The notes under the pieces were generated by a model. The model ran no database searches and was not told where the DNA came from. It saw only the letters and a list, made by a program, of their open reading frames with translations. The position numbers and the translations under genes are program-made. A stretch of 64,000 nt of DNA, from assembly GCF_000315625.1 (NCBI RefSeq), contig NW_005434616.1:401609-465608 (forward strand). The letters are read 5' to 3'. Position 1 is the stretch's first letter, and each line of letters opens with the position of its first letter. This DNA is from Guillardia theta CCMP2712 (taxonomy: Eukaryota; Cryptophyceae; Pyrenomonadales; Geminigeraceae). This document shows, one piece after another, positions 11,739 through 20,109 of this stretch.

Positions 11739-12557
11739 ACCTGAAAGCCCTACAAGTACCTCCTTCATCCAGATACTGCTCAACACTCGAGTGGGAGCCC
11801 TGATGGCTTTGATGTAGGATTAGAGCATACCTGAAGTGTCAATGAACTCTACATACATGAGCTGTTCGTATGCTTGATCTGCTATCTCCCCCTCCCTTGC
11901 TCACCAACTCCGAGGGCAGTATAGCCCTGTTGCCGTGCTGGATGTGAGGTCAGAGCTTGCCGAGGCTATGCTTGACCTCTGCGCCCTAGGACCGATGACC
12001 TCCGTAGGCGATGATGGACATCGACAAGATGCTCAGCGGCAAGAGCAGCAGCCTTGCTGACATGGGCGAGATCAACAAGGAGTGTTACATGACCGTGCGA
12101 GACATCAAGCAGAAGCTGGTACTGTTAACAGTGTCTGCTTCGTCGCTTGGCCTTGCATGATCAGGCCATCATGGGGTGTATCGATCGCATGGCTCATCCG
12201 TGGGGCTCGAGCAGTACTTGAGCACGCCATCGATAACCCGGTCGAGGGTAAACAACTACGTTAGAAGATGCGTACTTCGACGGGAGCTAGTCAAGACAGT
12301 ACAACCCATGGGAGCCAAGGAAGCCTTATACTGACTACCTGTCGCTGGGTGGTATTGCGTGCACTTTGAGCAATATTCACTTAGGTAGTGTTCTGAGAGG
12401 TTTTGAATGCCTTTTGCGGTGTACTTGTTCCTATTTTGTGGCCCCTACCCTATCAAAGCATAGTTTCGGACCTACCCCACCGTCAAGTTGTCCATGCCAG
12501 CTGCCCTCCGAAGTTGCATCACTATCACTGCTTGAGGTCCCTGATGCAGCCACGAGT
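11739..12557. other. Repeat-unit remainder with NSUN2-derived fragment
   Basis: No intact gene is supported. 11925-12075 is a decayed copy of part of the NSUN2 gene. The rest of 11739-12200 matches the inverted-repeat arms; 12270-12557 is single copy within the window. Confidence 0.6.
11925..12075 (+). pseudogene. NSUN2-derived gene fragment, copy in unit A
   Basis: It aligns with 17497-17615 of the NSUN2 gene. It opens with a block identical for about 25 bases (core TTGCCGTGCTGGATGTGAGG), has a shared TTGACCT.TG.GCC segment, and ends with a second near-24-base identity (AGCGGCAAGAGCAGCAGCC). Small insertions between the blocks destroy the methyltransferase frame (LDLCASPGSKT is lost), although DKMLSGKSSSLAD still resembles the parent's MMFSGKSSSLAD. 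Confidence 0.75.
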
Positions 12558-12829
12558 CGTATCCTTGGATACACTCTCCGATCATTTGACTTACCTTGTA
12601 AGTGCACGCATGAGAACTTCACGGTGCGTCCGACACTGTTCTATGTCGGACTGATCTTCTACTTGACCTTGAGTAAAGTCTACGGATAAGCCATGCGATC
12701 GATACACCCCATGATGGCCTGATCATGCAAGGCCAAGCGACGAAGCAGACACTGTTGGACCAGCTTCTGCTTGATGTCTCGCACGGTCATGCCACGCTCA
12801 TTGTTGATCTCGCCCATGTCAGCAAGGCT

Positions 12830-12985
12830 GCTGCTCTTGCCGCTGAGCATCTTGTCAATGTCCATCATCGCCTACGGAGGTCATCGGTCCCAGGGCGCAG
12901 AGGTCAAGCATAGCCTCGGCATGCTCTGACCTCACATCCAGCACGGCAACAGGGCTATCACTTGCCGCGTTCAAAGTACAGTACT
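12830..12985 (-). pseudogene. NSUN2-derived gene fragment, copy in left arm
   Basis: Reverse complement of the fragment at 14815-14960. It carries the same two identity blocks with the NSUN2 gene and the same disrupting indels. Confidence 0.7.
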
Positions 12986-13263
12986 GCCCTCGGAGTTGGT
13001 GAGCAAGGGAGGGGGAGATAGCAGATCAAGCATACGAACAGCTCATGAATGTAGAGTTCATTGACACTTCAGGTATGCTCTAATCCTACATCAAAGCCAT
13101 CAGGGCTCCCACTCGAGTGTTGGGCAGAATCTGGATGAAGGAAGAACTGGGGATGCTTGAAGGTCTATAACGAATCGCCCCTCGGACGTCCCTGCCAATC
13201 CCATGCAACAACGCATGGCGTTGCAAAGGCAGCTGATCACCATACCCGGCATGCTCATCCACC

Positions 13264-13422
13264 TCAGATAGGAACGCCGAAGATGCCGAGGGTGCAGACC
13301 AAGATCACCGCCACGGATATGAAAAGAAGCGGGTAGCTGATCAGCAGCACAAAGCGCCTCAGGTCGATGGTTGGCGCCTCCTCTCTGATGATGCGCGGGA
13401 GCTCTTCGATCTCTACGGGCAT
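13264..13422 (-). CDS. 52-residue single-pass membrane ORF, left-arm copy
   Basis: The ORF encodes MPVEIEELPRIIREEAPTID, then a basic LRR and about 25 hydrophobic residues (LLISYPLLFISVAVILVCTL), ending GIFGVPI. The same ORF exists in the right arm at 14351-14509. An acidic amphipathic N-terminus followed by one C-terminal TM resembles a tail-anchored protein or the last exon of a larger gene. No homologue is recognised. Confidence 0.4.
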   Translation of the reverse strand: MPVEIEELPRIIREEAPTIDLRRFVLLISYPLLFISVAVILVCTLGIFGVPI

Positions 13423-13757
13423 TCAACCCTGGGCACAGCAGATACGGCGGAGTGGAAGCGAGGGAGGATGGAGCCTGACAGAGGGAGGACTGCGCGGGAG
13501 TCTCTCGAAGGAGGGAAACTTGCTTCCGGGGTACATTTCTTGCACCACCCCACCCTGCCAGAGGACTGTCAACTTTAGACTCAGACAAGGGGGTACAAAG
13601 TGGTCAAGGGGGAGGTAGGGTGCGGGAGGCTGTGAATAGACCCGGAATTCAGTCAACTCGGGGCTAGAGTTAGTGAACTCTTGGTTAAAATAAGTCAGGT
13701 CTTGATGCAGATAAGTCAGATCTGGGTTAAAATAAGTCAGAACTCAGTCAACTGAGC

Positions 13758-14017
13758 AAAGGACTCCCGCAGTATCCGACCCTGTAAAGAGAGCTCGCCT
13801 CAGACCCATCGCCGGCCAGAAGTCGACAGGTGGTATCACTCGTATTTGTCACAGTATCACTTGTACTCGAGAAGTTAATTTGAATCATCGAATGTAGCAG
13901 TGTATCCATACATCATAGCAGACCAGCAACCAGGTTTGATTTTAGTTATCTTGTTTACTTCTGGGAAGCTCAGCGGTGGGTCTCATGAGACGGCAAACTT
14001 GTCCCTGCTTTCAGGGA
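13758..14017. other. Spacer between inverted-repeat arms
   Basis: About 260 bases without a gene. Its left part (13758-13830) matches 15240-15300 in reverse, so it belongs to the same repeated element. Confidence 0.6.
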
Positions 14018-14350
14018 CTGAGTTCTGACTTATTTTAACCCAGATCTGACTTATCTGCATCAAGACCTGACTTATTTTAACCAAGAGTTCACTAAATCTA
14101 GCCCCGAGTTGACTGAATTCCGGGTCAATTCACGGCCTCCCTCACCCTACCTCCCCCTTGACCACTTCAAGGGTTTGTACCCCCTTGTCTGAGTCTAAAG
14201 TTGACAGTCCTCTGGCAGGGTGGGATTGTGCAAGAAATGTACCCCGGAAGCAAGTTTCCCTCCTTCGAGAGACTCCCGCGCAGTCCTCCCTCTGTCAGGC
14301 TCCATCCTCCCTCGCTTCCATTCCGGCGTATCTGCTGTGCCCAGGGTTGA

Positions 14351-14509
14351 ATGCCCGTAGAGATCGAAGAGCTCCCGCGCATCATCAGAGAGGAGGCGCC
14401 AACCATCGACCTGAGGCGCTTTGTGCTGCTGATCAGCTACCCGCTTCTTTTCATATCCGTGGCGGTGATCTTGGTCTGCACCCTCGGCATCTTCGGCGTT
14501 CCTATCTGA
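14351..14509 (+). CDS. 52-residue single-pass membrane ORF, right-arm copy
   Basis: Same product as 13264-13422: acidic, helical first 20 residues, then LRRF and a hydrophobic segment to the stop. It is preserved as an open frame in both arms, though the arms are too similar for that to prove selection. Confidence 0.4.
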   Translation: MPVEIEELPRIIREEAPTIDLRRFVLLISYPLLFISVAVILVCTLGIFGVPI

Positions 14510-14814
14510 GGTGGATGAGCATGCCGGGTATGGTGATCAGCTGCCTTTGCAACGCCATGCGTTGTTGCATGGGATTGGCAGGGACGTCCGAGGGGCGATT
14601 CGTTATAGACCTTCAAGCATCCCCAGTCCTTCCTTCATCCAGATTCTGCCCAACACTCGAGTGGGAGCCCTGATGGCTTTGATGTAGGATTAGAGCATAC
14701 CTGAAGTGTCAATAAACTCTACATTCATGAGCTGTTCGTATGCTTGATCTGCTATCTCCCCCTCCCTTGCTCACCAACTCCGAGGGCAGTACTGTACTTT
14801 GAACGCGGCAAGTG

Positions 14815-14960
14815 ATAGCCCTGTTGCCGTGCTGGATGTGAGGTCAGAGCATGCCGAGGCTATGCTTGACCTCTGCGCCCTGGGACCGATGACCTCCGTA
14901 GGCGATGATGGACATCGACAAGATGCTCAGCGGCAATAGCAGCAGCCTTGCTGACATGGG
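14815..14960 (+). pseudogene. NSUN2-derived gene fragment, copy in right arm
   Basis: Same alignment to 17497-17615 as the unit-A copy. Here the second identity block carries one substitution (AGCGGCAATAGCAGC). Confidence 0.7.
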
Positions 14961-15239
14961 CGAGATCAACAATGAGCGTGGCATGACCGTGCGAGACATC
15001 AAGCAGAAGCTGGTCCAACAGTGTCTGCTTCGTCGCTTGGCCTTGCATGATCAGGCCATCATGGGGTGTATCGATCGCATGGCTTATCCGTAGACTTTAC
15101 TCAAGGTCAAGTAGAAGATCAGTCCGACATAGAACAGTGTCGGACGCACCGTGAAGTTCTCATGCGTGCACTTACAAGGTAAGTCATGATCGGAGAGTAT
15201 ATCCAAGGATACACCTGCAAGTCCGGATTTAGTCATCTT

Positions 15240-16660
15240 GTTGACTTCTGGCCGGCGATGGGTCTGAGGCGAGCTCTCTTTACAGGGCACGGTCGGATAC
15301 TGCTCAGTTGACTGAGTTCTGACTTATTTTAACCCAGATCTGACTTATCTGCATCAAGACCTGACTTATTTTAACCAAGAGTTCACTAACTCTAGCCCCG
15401 AGTTGACTGAATTCCGGGTCTATTCACGGCCTCCCGCACCCTACCTCCCCCTTGAGCACTTTGTACCCCCTTGTCTGAGTCTAAAGTTGACAGTCCTCTG
15501 GCAGGGTAGGGTGGTCCAACCGGTGCTTTAATTTCCCGTCGCTGTCTCCTCTCTGCCTGCTGCAGGCGGTGACACTCCAAGGTCTCCTCCTCCTCCTTCC
15601 CCTTTCCCTTCTCCTCCTGCTCCTGCTCTTCCTCTGTAAGCTCAGTCCTCCCTCTCTCAGGCTCCATCCTCCCTCCCTCCCTCTCCCGCTTCCTACTTTT
15701 GTCAGGGTCCGGACCAGTCTGTTGATTTAAGTCTATCGTAGCATCTGCGAGTCAGCCTCGAGCCCTCTAGCAGCATGCCAGAGTTTATCCGAGCGACCAG
15801 CGCCACCAACGACGACGCCGACGACTACGAGGACGCAGCCGATTTCCTTCGGTCCCTTCTCTGTTGCGCAAGAGACAAGGACAACAAGCATCTGAAGATT
15901 CGAAGCAGCAAGCTCTCGTACCTGCCGCAACAGACCCTGTACAGCCATCAGTCTGCGGAACCTCGCTACACCGCGCAGGAGACTGCGGGAGACTCAGAGT
16001 CTCAGTACGCAGGTATCCTCGAGCAGCCAAGAAGTGAACAAGATATGGTCAAACGTACCCCAGCAGTGTACGAGCAAGCCCTGCAGACCTGCAAGGAGAA
16101 GCGACCGTGAGTACAGCATGCTACCGCATCTCTGATTGCTGCTGCTGACCATCGGGTCTTGAAGGCTATTCGCCGAGATGGGATCGTATAATCGCGAGAT
16201 CCGCAGGCTTTCGGAGGGGATCAAGCATGTAAGACAAGCTCCATGTGTAGCAGCTTGACGGATCATGACGTGCATGGCTCCGACAGATCGAGGCGATGCA
16301 GCTGATGTGCGGCAAGTCTCGGTGAGTGAGTGCAGTCAGAGAGGAGTAGAGGAGGGTGGGGTGGGGGGTGGGGGTGGGGGGGTGAGGAAGCTGACCGGAC
16401 GTCGTCATGGCAGGACCAACGTGGAGCGAGAGATCAGGAAGCAGAACTTGCAGCAGCAGGTCGGGGAGAGCATTACTTTGCTGTGGTGGGGAGGTTGAGC
16501 TAAGCGTGTGTGGTGCAGCTCATACGGATGAAGAGCAAACGAGGCGAAGTACACAGGGAGCTTGTGACCTGGAACTCGCGGAGGATCTCAAGTTCTTTGC
16601 CGTCTCAACTCTCAGATGTGAAAACTGTTCGCCGTCATTCACAATAAGAGGCTCTCGTGT
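15240..16660 (+). repeat. Segmental duplication unit B (direct)
   Basis: 15240-15535 matches the reverse of 13480-13830, and 15612-16590 matches 10725-11700. It carries the third coiled-coil gene copy. The duplicated state of upstream flank, gene and introns shows DNA-level duplication, not retrocopying. Confidence 0.85.
15775..16647 (+). CDS. Five-exon coiled-coil protein family, copy 3
   Basis: Exons 15775-16106, 16165-16228, 16287-16321, 16414-16459 and 16519-16647 give 201 residues with the same phases as the copy at 10888. The N-terminus is identical for the first 26 residues. Differences are LLCCARD in place of FFCCGRD, an inserted DSES, a changed exon-1 end (MVKRTPAVYEQ), EGIKH in place of EEIKQ, and a new C-terminal tail ending TVRRHSQ. 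All splice sites are intact, so it is probably functional. Confidence 0.8.
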
Positions 16661-16934
16661 ACCATGACAAGAATGATCCAACCTAATCATTCACTGTTTC
16701 GTTTATCCTCGTCCTCCTTTGTTTGCTCCGGTCTCCCTTTCTTTTACTGTGACGAGGCCTAATATTGGAGAATAAACTCAATTTTACCTCCAGGATGATT
16801 GGCAATGTACTGCTACACTGAGTTCTACTTGTATCATGATCCGCAACGGCGGCAGCCGCCCTAGTGGCCCTCAGCTGGCCGTGCCTGTTGGTCAATGAGA
16901 CGAACCCGCCTCAGAGTTCATTGTAAAAGGCGAT
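16648..16934. other. Short intergenic region before NSUN2 gene
   Basis: AT-richer sequence with no gene; probably the promoter of the following gene. Confidence 0.4.
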
Positions 16935-18707
16935 ATGCTGGGGGGGGGAATGCGTCCGGTCGAAGGGGAGGAGGGCGGGGGAGGAAAGAGGAAGAGACGG
17001 AAGGAGGGGAAGAGGAGGAGGGAGAAGAGCATGGTGAAGGTGAAGAAGAGAAGAGCAAAGGAGGAAGAAGCCCAGGCAGAGGCAGAGAGGAGCGAGTCGA
17101 GACGAGAGGAAGAACTTGGCAAGGAGGAGCTTCTGAAGCACTGGAGAGCGCAGGGGATGGACGAGGATGGGGTTGCAGCTCTCATGAAGCCTCTTCCTGT
17201 ATCGTTCCGAGTGAGAGGAAATGTCTTCATGAAGGCAAGAGCTCGGGCTTGCTTCGCGCACGCCCCCCGAGCTCTAGAGGCTGGCTCCAAGGAGCTGCCG
17301 TGGTGTGGCGGATGGCAGCTGCCCATGGACGACAGAGCGCTGAGGCTGTCAGCGAAAGGTGGAGGAGGGGAGGGACGGATGGGAGAGCTCATGGAGAGTC
17401 GTGCTGCTAACGACGACGTGGGAGCTCTCCGAGAATGGTTGCTTGCTGCATGCAAGTCTGGGGTCGTGACCAGGCAAGAGATAGCCTCCATGATCCCTGT
17501 TGCCGTGCTGGATGTGAGGAGAGAGCATGCTATCCTTGACCTGTGTGCCTCACCGGGCTCGAAGACCTCGCAGGCGATTGACATGATGTTCAGCGGCAAG
17601 AGCAGCAGCCTTGCAGATGCTGGGTTTGTTGTAGCCAACGAACTTTGCGAGAAGAGGGCATACATCCTTGCGAAGAGATGCTCGGAGCTATCCTCTGCGT
17701 CCTCGTGCGTACTGGTCACCTCGCACAGAGCTCAGATCTTCCCCTCCTCCGTCAACGACGGCACTGGCGAGTTCGATCGTATCATCTGCGACGTCCCTTG
17801 CAGCGGCGATGGGACTTTTCGCAAGTACCGAGACAAGTGGAGACATTGGCATCACTTTCAAGGGAGACAGCTTCATTCTCTGCAGCTTCAGATTGCCTTG
17901 CGATCCATCGCCCTGCTCAAGGTTGGCGGCCTCGTGAGTTACTCCACCTGTAGCCTGAACCCCATGGAGGACGAGAGCGTCGTGGCGGCACTGCTGGAGA
18001 GGTGTGGAGGAGCGGTAGAGCTGGTGCCCTGCAGGCACCATCTCGGTGACTTTGTGACGGCGAGGGGGATGAGGTCATGGAAGGTTCTGGACGACGACTG
18101 TTGCGAGATCCCCTCCTACGAGGCAGCGCGAGAGAGGCTGGGGGCAGGAGGCAAGCGGTACAGGAGGACGATGTGGCCGCAAGGAGAGAGGGCGGATCTC
18201 GAGCACTGCCTCCGCCTCTATCCTCATCTGAATGACACTGGAGGCTTCTTCGTTGCTCTCCTGCGCAAGATCAAGCCGTGGCCCGCTCCCTCCTCCTCTC
18301 TCCCGACCTTGAAGGCGCAGTCGCGAAGGTCAGCCCAGCCAGAGCTCCGAGACCTCCCTCCTGCCTTCCTTCTCTCTTTCCTCTCGGCGCACAATGTTGC
18401 AGAGGTCAAGGATGTGCGACTTGCGTGCTGGAGCGATCAGCCACGGAGGATCTTTGCGCTGTGCGAGAGCCTTGCGAGATACTGCCGTGTGGGAGAGGAG
18501 AGGGAGGACAAGAAGTCCCAAGGGAAGGCGAGCTGCTGCAAGATCAGCGCAGGAGTCTGCCTTGCCTACTTGGGCCGTAAGGGAGGAGGAGAAAGTGGGG
18601 AGGGAGGAGGAGCATGGAAGTCGCAAGGCGAGGTAGACAAGTCATGGATTTTGACATTGACAGGAGCAGAGCTGCTCTACCCCAGCACCGACCCCGACTG
18701 CGGGTGA
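16935..18707 (+). CDS. NSUN2: tRNA (cytosine-5) methyltransferase, NSUN2/Trm4 type
   Basis: An uninterrupted 590-codon frame. After a Lys/Arg-rich N-terminus come the RsmB/NOL1 family motifs in order: RQEIASMIPVAVLDV (about residues 180-195), the SAM-binding LDLCASPGSKTSQ (about 201), DVPCSGDGTFRKY with the motif IV Cys (about 285), YSTCSLNPMEDESVV with the catalytic Cys (about 335) and NDTGGFFVALLRK (about 433). NSUN2 proteins place m5C in tRNA in the nucleus. The upstream ATG at 16935 or the one at 17032 could be the start. The PUA-like C-terminal part appears to continue beyond the stop: LTVNWQDLADVCQDG (from 18735) and LFPVKANKEGRVRAMISS (to 19060) look homologous to the NSUN2 tail but lie in other frames, so an intron or frame change is missing from my model. 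Confidence 0.9.
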   Translation: MLGGGMRPVEGEEGGGGKRKRRKEGKRRREKSMVKVKKRRAKEEEAQAEAERSESRREEELGKEELLKHWRAQGMDEDGVAALMKPLPVSFRVRGNVFMKARARACFAHAPRALEAGSKELPWCGGWQLPMDDRALRLSAKGGGGEGRMGELMESRAANDDVGALREWLLAACKSGVVTRQEIASMIPVAVLDVRREHAILDLCASPGSKTSQAIDMMFSGKSSSLADAGFVVANELCEKRAYILAKRCSELSSASSCVLVTSHRAQIFPSSVNDGTGEFDRIICDVPCSGDGTFRKYRDKWRHWHHFQGRQLHSLQLQIALRSIALLKVGGLVSYSTCSLNPMEDESVVAALLERCGGAVELVPCRHHLGDFVTARGMRSWKVLDDDCCEIPSYEAARERLGAGGKRYRRTMWPQGERADLEHCLRLYPHLNDTGGFFVALLRKIKPWPAPSSSLPTLKAQSRRSAQPELRDLPPAFLLSFLSAHNVAEVKDVRLACWSDQPRRIFALCESLARYCRVGEEREDKKSQGKASCCKISAGVCLAYLGRKGGGESGEGGGAWKSQGEVDKSWILTLTGAELLYPSTDPDCG

Positions 18708-18734
18708 CCTCACCTGCTGTTCTCTCTTTCCCCA

Positions 18735-19060
18735 GCTGACGGTGAACTGGCAGGATCTGGCAGATGTCTGCCAAGACGGCCAAGACAACTCTAGGGCCTC
18801 TTCTCAGCTGGGGGGCAGGTGGGTCTGCGTCCGAGGCTCTCGTGGAGATCCCAGCAGGAAAAGGATCAGCAGCAGGAAATTTCCTGGTCGAGATCGTGCG
18901 AGCCCAGCAGAAGTCGAGCAAGGGGAGAGGAGGGAGCGATCGAGAGGACCGTGTTGCTCTGTTCCCTGTGAAGGCGAACAAAGAGGGACGGGTGCGGGCT
19001 ATGATCAGCAGCGAGGAGGCTGCGAGCATATGGAGGGACATAGAGGATGCTTCTGAGTAA
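18735..19060 (+). CDS. Probable C-terminal exon(s) of the NSUN2-like gene
   Basis: It follows a CCCCAG acceptor at 18734. LTVNWQDLADVCQ is in one frame; NFLVEIVRAQQKSSK and ALFPVKANKEGRVRAMISSE are in the next frame, ending at the stop near 19060. The order and spacing match the last part of NSUN2 proteins. The frame change near 18770-18800 is unexplained: a short unseen intron, a sequence error or a real frameshift. Confidence 0.5.
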
Positions 19061-19163
19061 GAGAGGAAGGAGGAGGGCGAGGTAAAGTTGAACATGCAGG
19101 AAGTCTTCATGCAGCTGCTGAAACCTCTCCCTCCGCTCCTCTTCCTCCTCCTCTCATGTTCGT

Positions 19164-20066
19164 TCATGGCATGGAGGGCAGTCCTTGGATGGGTTTTCCG
19201 AGTCCCAGGCAGATGTACTTCATCTCTAAGTACCTGCATGAGTGTGAGGGGAGGAGGAGAAAAAGCTCGGGGAAGGCTGATGTGTTGAGAGCGGCACTGG
19301 AGGAGGAGAATGGAGGGAGGAAGAAGGCAGTAGACGAAAAGGAGGGGCGTAAAGGAGGAGCAGGGGAACTAGGAGGAGGAGGAGGAGGAGGAGGAGGAGG
19401 AGGAGGAGGAGGAGGAGGAGGAGGAGGAGGAGGAGGAGGAGGAGGAGGAGGAGGAGGAGGAGGAGAATTCTCACTCTTCGATGCCGAACTTGGATCCTTC
19501 TCTCCCCAGTCCTGACTCCTTGACTCCTCCGAACGGGGCAATGTCGCTGGAGATGATACCCTCGTTCACTCCCACCATGCCGTACTCGAGCGCCTGAACA
19601 AACATCAGGAGGTGAAGTGGCGGTGGAGGAGGAGTTGGAGAAGGAGGAAGCGAAAGGATGAAGAGAAGCTGACGACCATGCCAGTGCGAAGTCAAGAGGT
19701 CGAGGAGAGGAGGAAGGAAGAGTGGAGGAGGAGATGAGGAAGGAGAGAGTCAAAGAGAGAGAGAGGGTGGGGGCAGCGACCTCTGAGACTCGCCATGACC
19801 TCCCAAGGTCCCTCGTGTAGACGTAGGCTGCAAGTCCTGCCTGCAGACGAAGCTTGAGGGAGGCAGGAGGAGGAACGAGGGCAGCACGACCTTGGTATCG
19901 TTGGCGATTCTTACCGCCTCCTCCTCTGTTTTGAACCTCATGAGGGGAACAAGCGGCCCGAACGTCTCCTGCTCCGCGCACATCATGCTGGGGTCGACCT
20001 CCGTGATAACCTGCAAGCTCTTTTGAGACAACATTCCCTCCTCCCCCCCTTCCCTGCTGCTGACTC

Positions 20067-20109
<43 letters not shown>

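Larger units (their letters stand above)
10506..12270 (+). repeat. Segmental duplication unit A (direct)
   Basis: The 5' flank and gene body (about 10506-11700) match 15300-16590. The part from about 11740 to 12200 matches 14610-15090 directly and 12680-13160 in reverse. The unit therefore contains a complete coiled-coil gene plus the 3' portion of the element that also forms the inverted-repeat arms. Confidence 0.85.
12558..13757 (-). repeat. Inverted repeat, left arm
   Basis: About 1.2 kb, nearly the reverse complement of 14018-15212. The outer end is near the CCTTGGATACA motif at about 12560 and the inner end is at GACTGAGTTCTGAC. Differences are scattered single bases plus small indels. 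Confidence 0.9.
14018..15212 (+). repeat. Inverted repeat, right arm
   Basis: Partner of 12558-13757. From the inner end outward it carries two TGACTTATTTTAACC motifs, a promoter-like block, the 52-residue membrane ORF, the NSUN2-derived fragment and a 63-codon ORF beginning MMDIDKMLSG. Confidence 0.9.

Noticed and set aside
14158-14673. 171-codon frame in the right arm and its partner at 13100-13588
   Set aside because: The shorter 52-codon frame in another phase has a cleaner protein profile; the long frames merely mirror each other.
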